A DNA stretch of 64,000 nt. Origin: Bacilli bacterium. Lineage in GTDB: Bacteria; Bacillota; Bacilli; RF39; UBA660. The translations under genes and the position numbers were made by a program. The stretch lies in NCBI GenBank assembly GCA_017525015.1, contig JAFXUK010000015.1, positions 62,001-126,000 of the forward strand. The letters are read 5' to 3'. Every line of letters begins with the position of its first letter. Position 1 is the stretch's first letter. Below are positions 1 through 7,466 of this stretch, in pieces. The notes beneath the pieces were generated by a model. It saw only the letters and a list, made by a program, of their open reading frames with translations. It made no database searches and was not told the DNA's origin.

Positions 1-479
1 CAATCATCAATTATTTTAAGTTCATCAACAGGATGTCCACCATTTTCAAATCTTTGAAAATAAACATGTCCTTCTCTATAAACTCTAACTTCTAACCATT
101 GTGATAAAGCGTTAACAACAGAAGCACCAACTCCATGTAATCCACCGGATACTTTGTATCCTCCACCACCGAATTTACCTCCAGCATGTAATACTGTAAA
201 AATGGTTTCTATAGTAGATTTACCTGTTTTTTCATTCATACCAGTTGGCATACCACGACCATCATCTTTAACTGTTATAACATTACCTTTTTCAATAATT
301 ACTTCGATATCATCACAATATCCAGCTAAAGCTTCATCTACAGCATTATCAACTATCTCCCAAACAAGATGATGTAATCCTCTTTCTGAAGTAGTACCTA
401 TATACATACCAGGTCTTTTTCTAACAGCTTCTAAGCCTTCTAGTACTTGAATATCACTATCACTATATTCTTCTTTCAT
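1..479 (-). CDS. gyrB: DNA gyrase subunit B, N-terminal part (cut by window edge)
   Basis: The first 159 codons of a type IIA topoisomerase ATPase subunit, reading off the left edge. The GHKL ATPase motifs are visible: [10 protein letters not shown] at residues 41-50 (Mg/ATP-binding Asn45), DDGRGMP at 72-78, and the glycine-rich ATP lid [19 protein letters not shown] beginning near residue 100. The start follows a clear GGAGG ribosome site lying in the one-codon gap after the recF stop, so the two genes are probably translationally coupled. ParE has the same N-terminus; the position next to recF is what makes this GyrB. Gyrase introduces negative supercoils ahead of replication and transcription. 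Confidence 0.96.
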   Translation of the reverse strand, partial: MKEEYSDSDIQVLEGLEAVRKRPGMYIGTTSERGLHHLVWEIVDNAVDEALAGYCDDIEVIIEKGNVITVKDDGRGMPTGMNEKTGKSTIETIFTVLHAGGKFGGGGYKVSGGLHGVGASVVNALSQWLEVRVYREGHVYFQRFENGGHPVDELKIIDD

Positions 480-480
480 A

Positions 481-1569
481 CTAATCCTCCCTTACTTCCC
501 CATTTAAAACATTAAATATTCTACTTTTATCTAATATACTTTTATCAATCTTATCTATCTCAGTTGTTGTAATAAAAGTTTGAATATCTTCATTTATTAA
601 ATTCAAAATATTTTCAATTTTATTTTGATCTAATTCACTAAACAAATCATCCAATATTAATATAGGATAATCATCTTTAATACTTTTAAATATTTCAATT
701 TCAGTCAATTTATACGCAATAATTGCATTCTTTTGTTGACCTTCACTACCATAGTCTTTAATATCCTGACCATTAAATTTAAATTTAATATCATCATGAT
801 GAATACCTAAAGTAGTTTTTCCTAAGATAATATCTCTTTGTAAATTATCTTTATACTTTTTAACAATCTTATCTCTATCAAAATTCTTATAATCAGATAC
901 ATATTCTAATTTTAAATCTTTAATACCACATATTTTATCGTAGATATTACCAATTTTTTCATTAATTAAATCTATATATTTAACTCTAGAATTATATATT
1001 TGTTCTCCTACATCAATTACTTTATTAGTTAATATATCTAAGTATTCAGAAGAACTATTAGCGTTAATATTAGTAGTCTTTAAATAACTATTTCTTTGTT
1101 TAACCAACTTATTATATGTATTTAAATTCTTCAAATAAACAGTATTTAACTGAGAAATCTCTAAATTAATTGCTTTTCTTCTAACACTAGGAGAATCCTT
1201 AATAAATCTAAGATCATCTGGATTGAAAAGTACTACATTGATTTTGGAAATATAATCACTTAATTTATCAATTTTAGTATCATTTATTTTTACTCTCTTA
1301 CCATTATCTTTGATAACAATTTTATATTTTGTCTCAAATTTGTCCGAAATTACCCCTTCAACTCGACATACGTCTTTATTGTTCATAATTAATACTTTAT
1401 CAACAGAACCCCTAAAAGACTTTGTAAGAGCTAACACATAAATACTTTCAATTAAATTTGTCTTCCCTACCCCATTATTACCGTATAAAATATTGTAGTA
1501 AGGTGAAAAATCTAATTCCATTTTTTCATAATTTCTAAAATTTAAAATTTTCAAATGTCGTATTTTCAT
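481..1569 (-). CDS. recF: DNA replication and repair protein RecF
   Basis: 362 aa, usual length. RecF is an SMC/ABC-like ATPase that helps RecR/RecO load RecA on gapped DNA. Walker [10 protein letters not shown] is at residues 30-38, the ABC signature-like GSEGQQKN at 274-281, and Walker B with D-loop ([12 protein letters not shown]) at 303-314. Starts with ATG after an AGAGG site. It lies between the comK-like gene and gyrB on the leading strand, in conserved dnaN-recF-gyrB order, but the small S4-domain gene yaaA usual in Bacilli between dnaN and recF is absent. Confidence 0.97.
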   Translation of the reverse strand: MKIRHLKILNFRNYEKMELDFSPYYNILYGNNGVGKTNLIESIYVLALTKSFRGSVDKVLIMNNKDVCRVEGVISDKFETKYKIVIKDNGKRVKINDTKIDKLSDYISKINVVLFNPDDLRFIKDSPSVRRKAINLEISQLNTVYLKNLNTYNKLVKQRNSYLKTTNINANSSSEYLDILTNKVIDVGEQIYNSRVKYIDLINEKIGNIYDKICGIKDLKLEYVSDYKNFDRDKIVKKYKDNLQRDIILGKTTLGIHHDDIKFKFNGQDIKDYGSEGQQKNAIIAYKLTEIEIFKSIKDDYPILILDDLFSELDQNKIENILNLINEDIQTFITTTEIDKIDKSILDKSRIFNVLNGEVRED

Positions 1570-1646
1570 TTTTCAGCCTCTTTTACGTCCATAGACAAAA
1601 AAAAGTATTTTTTGAGTACTCCCATACCACAAAACCATTATATCAT

Positions 1647-1675
1647 AAAAAAAGCTAAAATCACAGCTTTTTAGC
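1647..1675 (-). terminator. Terminator after comK-like gene
   Basis: Read on the minus strand, a 7-bp stem GCTAAAA/TTTTAGC is followed by a run of seven T. It lies just beyond the stop of the ComK-like gene and before recF, so recF may have its own promoter or depend on read-through. Confidence 0.6.
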
Positions 1676-1684
1676 TCGTTTTAG

Positions 1685-2137
1685 CTATTTTTTATCAATT
1701 TTTCTTAATTTTAATGACTCTTTTAATCTTGAGCATCTATAAAGTTGATTTTCTATAATAGCATCTGATGAATCAATCAGTATTTTTTTGCCATTTTTTA
1801 GGACTAAAATCGTCTTATCTTTAAACTTTTCTGGTTTAAAAACATGATCATATACTACCCATGCACATTGCTCATTTTTTGGAGACAATGTTGGAAATAT
1901 AATTAAATCAAAACTTTCTTCAACAATAACAGGTACTTTATGAGTAAAACCTACCAAAGCCGAAGTCCCTACTTGTCTTCCTTCTAATGAACTACCAAAG
2001 TATTCACAACTCTCCTTTACTATACTTAAAACTGGTTTATCTACTACAAAAGAATTATCAGTTTCATAAATTGTAGTATGATTTTTATCTTTTGGAACCA
2101 ATGCCACAGTATCCTTATTAATTTCATAAGAATCCAT
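1685..2137 (-). CDS. comK: ComK-like competence transcription factor
   Basis: 150 aa. The protein matches the ComK family block by block: SYEIN near the N-terminus, ESCEYFGSSLEGRQVGTS (residues 42-59; ComK has FGSS..GR..GT), VPV/ILFPTLSP near 68-86 and CAWVVYDHV at 91-99. ComK is the Bacillus regulator that turns on DNA-uptake genes by binding AT-rich K-boxes. A further in-frame ATG lies at 2161, but the ribosome site AGGAGGG sits inside that extension 8-9 nt before 2137, so 2137 is the start. It is shorter than Bacillus subtilis ComK (192 aa) and lacks the C-terminal tail. It stands alone between two terminators, in the slot where yaaA is usual. Family assignment is from recalled sequence pattern; whether it drives competence here is inference. 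Confidence 0.8.
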   Translation of the reverse strand: MDSYEINKDTVALVPKDKNHTTIYETDNSFVVDKPVLSIVKESCEYFGSSLEGRQVGTSALVGFTHKVPVIVEESFDLIIFPTLSPKNEQCAWVVYDHVFKPEKFKDKTILVLKNGKKILIDSSDAIIENQLYRCSRLKESLKLRKIDKK

Positions 2138-2234
2138 AATCAAAACCCTCCTTCTTTCCAAAACATATCTCCCTTATACACTTTATGATTGTCGAAAAAA
2201 GTCGAATACTGTCGATAACTCTATTTTTATCCAC

Positions 2235-2259
2235 AAAAAAAAGATACTTTTCAGTATCT
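2235..2259 (-). terminator. Terminator after dnaN
   Basis: Minus strand: perfect 7-bp stem AGATACT/AGTATCT with a GAAA loop followed by seven T, immediately after the dnaN stop. The T-run merges with a perfect DnaA box (TTATCCACA, plus strand 2227-2235). Confidence 0.85.
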
Positions 2260-2261
2260 AA

Positions 2262-3380
2262 TTAATAAGTTTTGATTGGTAAAATCAATTGAATTAGTGA
2301 TTCATCAGTTACAGATTTAATAACTATTGGTTTTACTTCTCCATTTAATAAGATTAAAATATCTTCATCTTTCATAGTCTTTAAAGCATCTAACATATAT
2401 TTTGCACTAAATGAAATATCTATACTAGCATCTTTAGATGATTCTACCTCTAATTTTTCTTCAACCTTACCTATTTCAGAAGCATAAGAATTAATTACCA
2501 TTTGATTTCCTTTAATTCTCATTTTTACGATATTTTTATCTTTACTTTGAGTAAGTAATGCTGCTCTATCAATTGCACTAAAATAATCACTTAATTTAGT
2601 ATTAACAATAATAGCAAAATCAGTAGGAATTAAATTACTTGTATTAGGATATGTACCAGATAATAGATTACTTTGAAATATAATATTTTTATATTTAAAC
2701 AACACTTTGTTGCTAAACACATGCATTTCAACATCATCATCTTCAGTAATTATCTTATCTAATTCCATAATATTTTTACCAGGAATAACAATATTAATAT
2801 TTTCTTCACTTGGTTTATCTAATTTAATATTTTTCTTAGCTAATCTATAAGAGTCAGTAGCAATACATTCAAATACATCCCCTACTATCTTAAAGTTTAA
2901 ACCTGTTAATAATGGTCTTAACTCTTGAGTAGAAATAGCAAATGAAGTTTGACTAATAATAGTTTTAAAAGTTTCTCCTTTTATAATAATAGGATTATCA
3001 TTCTCTTCTAATTTTAAAGTAGGATATTCTTTAGGATCTAAACAATTTAAATCATATTGTGAATTATCAGAAGATATCTTTATTTTTAATCCATCCATTA
3101 ATTCAAAATTAATTAAATCAGAAGGCATCTTTCTTATTATATCTAATATATATTTACTTTGAATAATAATAGAACCTTCACTTTCTACTTTAGTAATAGC
3201 TTCTTTCTCAATTAAAGCTCTTATAGTTAATTCACTATCACTAGCAGTTAAATATAATCCATCTTCGTTTAATTCAAATTTAACTCCGTTTAGTATAGGA
3301 ATAATATTCTTAGTTGAAATTGCTTTTACAACATTTGATAAGTTTTCTAATAGTACATTCTTCTCAATTGTAAATTTCAT
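2262..3380 (-). CDS. dnaN: DNA polymerase III sliding clamp (beta subunit)
   Basis: 372 aa, full length for the three-domain beta clamp that dimerises round DNA and tethers the replicative polymerase. Diagnostic features are the N-terminal MKFTIEKNVLLENLSNVVKAI, the conserved PLLTGLNF segment in the second domain (around residues 150-160), DSYRLA shortly after, and the C-terminal LILPIKTY. Follows dnaA by 150 bp in the usual order; the spacer carries DnaA-box-like sequences. Confidence 0.97.
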   Translation of the reverse strand: MKFTIEKNVLLENLSNVVKAISTKNIIPILNGVKFELNEDGLYLTASDSELTIRALIEKEAITKVESEGSIIIQSKYILDIIRKMPSDLINFELMDGLKIKISSDNSQYDLNCLDPKEYPTLKLEENDNPIIIKGETFKTIISQTSFAISTQELRPLLTGLNFKIVGDVFECIATDSYRLAKKNIKLDKPSEENINIVIPGKNIMELDKIITEDDDVEMHVFSNKVLFKYKNIIFQSNLLSGTYPNTSNLIPTDFAIIVNTKLSDYFSAIDRAALLTQSKDKNIVKMRIKGNQMVINSYASEIGKVEEKLEVESSKDASIDISFSAKYMLDALKTMKDEDILILLNGEVKPIVIKSVTDESLIQLILPIKTY

Positions 3381-3437
3381 TTTTTTTCCTTCTTTCTTTT
3401 TATTTTTTTATATTTATTATTATTAAGCCGTTAATAA

Positions 3438-3501
3438 TGTTGATAACCATATAAATATCAACAATTTCTTAATAAAAAATAGCAATTTTAGATGTTGATA
3501 A
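3438..3501. promoter_or_regulatory. DnaA-box-like repeats in the dnaA-dnaN spacer
   Basis: Three near-consensus boxes: TGTTGATAA at 3438-3446 and 3493-3501 (minus-strand TTATCAACA, one mismatch to TTATCCACA) and ATATCAACA at 3455-3463. The spacer 3381-3532 is otherwise almost pure A/T. This position matches the second origin-side cluster known in Bacillus; function here is inferred. Confidence 0.5.
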
Positions 3502-3532
3502 ATCATTATTTACTAACAATTAATTAACAATT

Positions 3533-4921
3533 TTATAAATTTGATTTAATTTCATTCATAATTTCTTTTAATTTACTATTTTCTTTTAAATCACTTTCAA
3601 TTTTATCTACTGCATGTATTACAGTTGAATGATCTCTACCACCAAATTCTAGGCCTATTCTTGGGAAAGATTCATCAGTAAGCATTCTACATAAATACAT
3701 TGCAACCATTCTCGGATATGCTATATTAGCACTCCTTCTCTTTCCTTTTAATACTTCTACTGTTATTTTGTAATAATCAGCTACTGCTTTTTGTATACTA
3801 CCAATATCATTAGAACTATAAGGATTAATCTTAATATAATCTTTTAAAGCTTCATTAGTAAATTCCATATCTATTTTATCTGGAACTATCATAGCTGTAT
3901 AAGCAGCTAACCTATTTATTGCACCTTCAAGACTTCTAACATCATTATCAAAGTTATTAGCTATAAATTCGATAGCTTCATCTGTGACTTTATTATCTAA
4001 CGAAGGTAGTCTCTTAATTTTATCTTTAAGTATTCTACATCTTAAATCAAAATCAGGTGGATAAATATCTACTGGTAACCCCCAAGCAAATCTACTTCTA
4101 AGTCTTTCTTCTAGTACTTTTAAGTCTTCTGGAGATCTATCAGAGCTTATAATTATCTGTTTACCTTTTCCATGAAGTTCATTAAAAGTATGGAAGAATT
4201 CTTCCTGAGTTTTCTTAGCATCTACTAAATATTGAATATCATCGATTATTAAAACATCAATATTACGATATTTATTCTTAAAATCATTAGCATAATCTAA
4301 AGAATTACCATTTTGATTAGCAATTCCTGTATAATCTTTTCTAAAATCATCACTAGTAGTATATAAAACTTTTAAATCAGGTTTTGTTTCATTAATATAA
4401 TTACCTATAGCATGCATTAAATGAGTTTTACCTATTCCACTCTTTCCATATATAAATAATGGATTATAAGTAGTTCCAGGATTTTCTGCTACAGCCAAGG
4501 CAGCTGTTTTAGCAAATTTGTTAGTATCCCCTACTACAAAGTTATCAAAGTTCAAATCTTTATTTAAATTACTATCAAAAGTAAATTTAGCTTCATATGT
4601 CTTTTCATTAATTACATCTTCTATTAACTTTTCTGTAGTACCTTCTTGTGTAGTATTCATAGAAAATTCATCAATTTCATCTTCCAATAAGCATTCAATA
4701 TCTCTCTCTACACCAGTAACTTCAGCAAAAGAATCGTTAATTAGATCATAATAATTTGATAATAACATCTTCTTATGTAGAGCCATAGGAACTTGAATTA
4801 TTACTTTATCATCAGTTAATTTAAAAAGTTTAGTTTTGTCGAACCATGTACTAAAAGATACTGGATGAAGTTCTTTCTTTATTAAATCCAGAACTTTTTC
4901 CCAAATATCTTCCATATTCAA
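3533..4921 (-). CDS. dnaA: Chromosomal replication initiator DnaA
   Basis: 462 aa AAA+ initiator. Walker A GKSGIGKTH at residues 159-167, Walker B VLIIDD at 223-228, Box VII arginine region RLRSRF at 273-278, and the domain IV DNA-binding signature GGRDHSTVIHA at 427-437. The likely start is the TTG at 4921: the ribosome site GGTGAT ends 5 nt before it, while the next in-frame ATG (4915) would be 11 nt away. Transcribed away from oriC. Expected to bind the TTATNCACA boxes upstream and probably to autoregulate. Confidence 0.97.
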   Translation of the reverse strand: MNMEDIWEKVLDLIKKELHPVSFSTWFDKTKLFKLTDDKVIIQVPMALHKKMLLSNYYDLINDSFAEVTGVERDIECLLEDEIDEFSMNTTQEGTTEKLIEDVINEKTYEAKFTFDSNLNKDLNFDNFVVGDTNKFAKTAALAVAENPGTTYNPLFIYGKSGIGKTHLMHAIGNYINETKPDLKVLYTTSDDFRKDYTGIANQNGNSLDYANDFKNKYRNIDVLIIDDIQYLVDAKKTQEEFFHTFNELHGKGKQIIISSDRSPEDLKVLEERLRSRFAWGLPVDIYPPDFDLRCRILKDKIKRLPSLDNKVTDEAIEFIANNFDNDVRSLEGAINRLAAYTAMIVPDKIDMEFTNEALKDYIKINPYSSNDIGSIQKAVADYYKITVEVLKGKRRSANIAYPRMVAMYLCRMLTDESFPRIGLEFGGRDHSTVIHAVDKIESDLKENSKLKEIMNEIKSNL

Positions 4922-5180
4922 GACCCATCACCCCACTTCGACCATTTATTGCCTATATTATAATTCAAGCTGTGGAAAAATAAAAGGTAATTTTAACTAA
5001 AAAAACACTATCCACAAGCTATTATCAAATTTATAAACAAATAAACATAATTAAGTACTAGCTTAAACTAATTTATCAACATTATCAACAAATTTTAGAT
5101 AAACATGTAAAAATAATTATCCACATATCCACAATTTTCTGTGAATAACTGTTGTAAACAATCAATTTATCTAAGATATT
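4922..5180. other. oriC: Replication origin oriC
   Basis: Spacer between divergent dnaA and rpmH. DnaA boxes by eye: 4972-4980 (minus, one mismatch), 5008-5016 (CTATCCACA), a directly abutting pair 5073-5081 and 5082-5090 (both TTATCAACA), 5118-5126 (perfect TTATCCACA), 5126-5134 (ATATCCACA, sharing one base with the previous) and 5141-5149 (minus, TTATTCACA). Very A/T-rich runs on both sides could serve as the unwinding element. Gene orientation flips here, consistent with bidirectional replication. No other gene is seen in this gap of about 320 bp. Confidence 0.88.
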
Positions 5181-5182
5181 TC

Positions 5183-5212
5183 TTGACTTTCTTTTAATCT
5201 TAATATTATAAT
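5183..5212 (+). promoter_or_regulatory. rpmH promoter
   Basis: TTGACT at 5183-5188, 18-bp spacer, TATAAT at 5207-5212, about 33 nt before the rpmH start. Confidence 0.7.
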
Positions 5213-5244
5213 AAGGGAGCTTATGAGATGCGGAGGTGTACGTG

Positions 5245-5370
5245 ATGAAAAGAACTTATCAACCAAATAATAAAAAAAGAGCTAAAAAACATGGTTTTTT
5301 TGCTAGAAAAGAAAGCAATGTTCTATCAAGTAGAAGAGCAAAAGGACGTAAAAAAATCGTAGTAAAATAA
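5245..5370 (+). CDS. rpmH: 50S ribosomal protein L34
   Basis: 41 aa, basic, beginning [18 protein letters not shown] and ending [12 protein letters not shown], the L34 pattern. Three residues shorter than the common 44-aa form, the difference falling in the middle ([12 protein letters not shown]). The ATG is preceded by CGGAGGTG. First gene right of oriC and upstream of rnpA, as in nearly all bacteria. Structural component of the large ribosomal subunit. Confidence 0.96.
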   Translation: MKRTYQPNNKKRAKKHGFFARKESNVLSSRRAKGRKKIVVK

Positions 5371-5391
5371 ACCACTAAAAAGTGGTTTTTT
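5371..5391 (+). terminator. Hairpin between rpmH and rnpA
   Basis: 6-bp stem ACCACT/AGTGGT, AAAA loop, then five or six T. Lies one base after the rpmH stop. Probably a partial terminator that lowers rnpA relative to rpmH, since no separate rnpA promoter is evident. Confidence 0.65.
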
Positions 5392-5411
5392 CTGTATAAG
5401 AAGGGTTTTTT

Positions 5412-5732
5412 ATGAAAAGAATAGAAACAATAAAAGATCAAAAGACTTTTAATGATATTATTAAAAATGGCCATTTCAAAAAAAATAATCTTCTTGTTAT
5501 ATATAATAAGGAAAGAGAAGATTCAAATATTAAATATGGAATAGCTATTAGTAATAAAGTTGGCAATGCTGTGATCAGAAATAGAATAAAAAGAAGAGTA
5601 AGATTTATAATAGATAATAACCGAAATTTATTTAAAAATGGTAACAATTATATTATAATGATTAGGAAGAGCTGCCAGGAAGCAACTTACCAAAAATTAG
5701 AAGAAGCCTTGGTTAGTTTAATAGAAAAATAG
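5412..5732 (+). CDS. rnpA: Ribonuclease P protein component
   Basis: 106 aa. Basic protein cofactor of RNase P, which trims the 5' leader of pre-tRNA. The RNR signature region GNAVIRNRIKRRVR is at residues 51-64, preceded by the YGIAISNKV strand typical of the family. The upstream sequence lacks a strong ribosome site (AAGGG only). Sits between rpmH and yidC, the canonical order. The catalytic RNA (rnpB) was not found in this window. Confidence 0.95.
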   Translation: MKRIETIKDQKTFNDIIKNGHFKKNNLLVIYNKEREDSNIKYGIAISNKVGNAVIRNRIKRRVRFIIDNNRNLFKNGNNYIIMIRKSCQEATYQKLEEALVSLIEK

Positions 5733-5740
5733 GTGAAAAT

Positions 5741-6703
5741 GTGAAAAAAGGGAAAAAATTAATAATTATCATCCTATTATTACTTTTATTAACAGGATGT
5801 ACTAAGACATTAAAAGATGGTAAAGAAGTAATAACACACCCATATACTGGTCAATCATTAACTTCAAACATATTATGTCAACCATCTAAAGAAAAACCAG
5901 ATGAAGATGAAAAATCAACTTATGAGGTATATGAAGAATATAATGATCAATTACAAGTACCTTTAGAAGAATTACCAACTTGTAGTGAATTTACTCCTAA
6001 AAAACTTAAATATGTAAGTTTATGGGAAACATTATTGATTAAACCTTTAGGTTATATAATACTAAAACTTGGTTATTTAGTTAAAAGTATGGGTATATCA
6101 GTAATGATAGTAGGGTTAGCAATTAGAATATTAATGATGCCAATTCAAATAAAATCAGTTGCTCAATCTGAAAATATGAAAAAAGTTCAACCAGAACTTG
6201 AAAAGATTGAAAAGAAATATAAAAATAAAGATGATCAAGAATCATTAATGATGAAGAGTCAAGAAACAATGATGATTTATAAGAAATATCATATTAATCC
6301 AGTAAGTAGTTGTTTAATGGCATTCATTCAATTACCTTTATTCTTTGCTTTCTTGGAAGCAATTAATAGAATACCAGCTATTTTCGAAGGTGAATTCCTA
6401 TCAATGAATTTAGGAATGACTCCATCAGCAGGAATTGCTCATGGTAATTACATTTATATAGCTTTAATAGTATTAATAATTGTAACAACCTTCTTATCAT
6501 TTATGATTTCAATGAAACAATCAAGTAGTCAAAATAATGAAATGGCTCAACAAATGAAATTTATGTATATATTCATGATTTTCATGGTATCAGTAGCTTC
6601 ATTAAGTTTGCCAACAGCAATAGCATTATATTGGATTGTAATGAACGGATTTGCTGTAATACAAACTTTTGTAATAAAGAAAATAATTGAAAAGAGGATT
6701 TAG
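5741..6703 (+). CDS. yidC: Membrane protein insertase YidC (lipoprotein form)
   Basis: 320 aa, starting with GTG 8 nt after the rnpA stop, with TAGGTGA upstream as ribosome site. N-terminal signal with lipobox LLTGC (Cys20) shows it is a lipoprotein, as SpoIIIJ/YidC2 of Gram-positives. A short extracytoplasmic part (residues 20-95) is followed by about five membrane segments including the conserved PxQ region (MPIQIKSVAQSENMKK) and a cytoplasmic coiled-coil hairpin. Inserts membrane proteins alone or with SecYEG. Followed directly by khpB, its usual partner. Confidence 0.95.
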   Translation: MKKGKKLIIIILLLLLLTGCTKTLKDGKEVITHPYTGQSLTSNILCQPSKEKPDEDEKSTYEVYEEYNDQLQVPLEELPTCSEFTPKKLKYVSLWETLLIKPLGYIILKLGYLVKSMGISVMIVGLAIRILMMPIQIKSVAQSENMKKVQPELEKIEKKYKNKDDQESLMMKSQETMMIYKKYHINPVSSCLMAFIQLPLFFAFLEAINRIPAIFEGEFLSMNLGMTPSAGIAHGNYIYIALIVLIIVTTFLSFMISMKQSSSQNNEMAQQMKFMYIFMIFMVSVASLSLPTAIALYWIVMNGFAVIQTFVIKKIIEKRI

Positions 6704-6704
6704 T

Positions 6705-7343
6705 ATGAATTTAGAAGTTTTTGAAGGAAAAACATATGAAGAAGCTAAAGCAAAAGCACTAGAAGAACTAAACATCGAAGAAAATGAAGCTTTCTTTAGT
6801 AAAGAAGAAAAAAAGGGAAAACTATTTAAAGGAACAACATATTTATGTAAGGTTGCTAAAATAACTGATGTAGCAGCATTCTTAAAAGATAAGATAGCTG
6901 AACTACTAAACAACATGAATATCGATGCTAAATTTGAAACAAATATCAGAGATGAACAAATAAACATTAAAATGTATTCTGATAAAAATAGTATCTTAAT
7001 TGGTAAGAATGGCCAAACATTAATGGCAATTCAAACTATATTAAGACAAATGGTTCATAATGAGATAGGAGTATATCCATATATCTTATTAGATGTAGAA
7101 AACTATAAAGAAAAGAAAATATCTAATCTTGAAAGAAACGCTAAGAGAATTGCAAGAGAAGTATTAAAAACTAAAATAGATGTTACATTAGATGATATGA
7201 ATTCATACGAAAGAAGAATAGTTCATAATGCTTTAACTAAATATAAGAATCTATCAACTGCTAGTGAAGGTGAAGAACCTCATAGACATATAGTTATTAG
7301 ATACGTAGAAAAAGCAGAAGAAGAAACAGAAGAAGATGAATAA
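6705..7343 (+). CDS. khpB: RNA-binding protein KhpB/Jag
   Basis: 212 aa. Three-part architecture: Jag-N domain (residues 1-50), KH domain with GKNGQT loop (100-105), and R3H domain (about 165-201, RRIVH...SEGEEPHRHIVIRY). The ATG at 6705 follows GAGG within the end of yidC; an upstream in-frame ATG (6687) lies before that site and is less likely. Known in streptococci to act with KhpA in RNA binding and control of cell elongation. The C-terminus is acidic, and its last codons form the left arm of the terminator. Confidence 0.95.
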   Translation: MNLEVFEGKTYEEAKAKALEELNIEENEAFFSKEEKKGKLFKGTTYLCKVAKITDVAAFLKDKIAELLNNMNIDAKFETNIRDEQINIKMYSDKNSILIGKNGQTLMAIQTILRQMVHNEIGVYPYILLDVENYKEKKISNLERNAKRIAREVLKTKIDVTLDDMNSYERRIVHNALTKYKNLSTASEGEEPHRHIVIRYVEKAEEETEEDE

Positions 7344-7356
7344 TCTTCTTTTTTTT
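7331..7356 (+). terminator. Terminator overlapping the khpB stop codon
   Basis: 7-bp stem AGAAGAT/ATCTTCT with 5-nt loop containing the stop codon, then eight T. Confidence 0.85.
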
Positions 7357-7367
7357 ATCAAAAAAAT

Positions 7368-7395
7368 ATTTCCCGGGAAATAATTTTGCTATAAT
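7368..7395 (+). promoter_or_regulatory. Noc-binding palindrome overlapping an upstream promoter
   Basis: A perfect 14-bp palindrome ATTTCCCGGGAAAT at 7368-7381, identical to the Noc-binding sequence consensus known from Bacillus subtilis. It is followed 8 bp later by an extended -10 (TGC TATAAT, hexamer 7390-7395), so the palindrome covers the -35 position of that promoter. The operon it precedes (mnmE-mnmG-rsmG-noc) ends in noc, suggesting autoregulation as well as a nucleoid-occlusion loading site. I noticed only one copy in the window. Confidence 0.8.
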
Positions 7396-7414
7396 AATAT
7401 ATATAATAAAGTAT

Positions 7415-7442
7415 TTTACATAATAAAGAATTGTGCTATAAT
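7415..7442 (+). promoter_or_regulatory. Second mnmE promoter
   Basis: TTTACA at 7415-7420, 16-bp spacer with TGC immediately before TATAAT at 7437-7442. Starts transcription about 20 nt upstream of the mnmE ribosome site AAAGGAGTG. Confidence 0.65.
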
Positions 7443-7466
7443 ACGAGCCAAAAGGAGTGAAAGGCT

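Noticed and set aside
154..372. Reading frames antisense to real genes (such as 154-372, 4518-4751, 47328-47645)
   Set aside because: They lie opposite well-supported genes, lack ribosome sites, and their compositions (Ser/Leu/Ile-rich) are typical of reversed AT-rich coding sequence.
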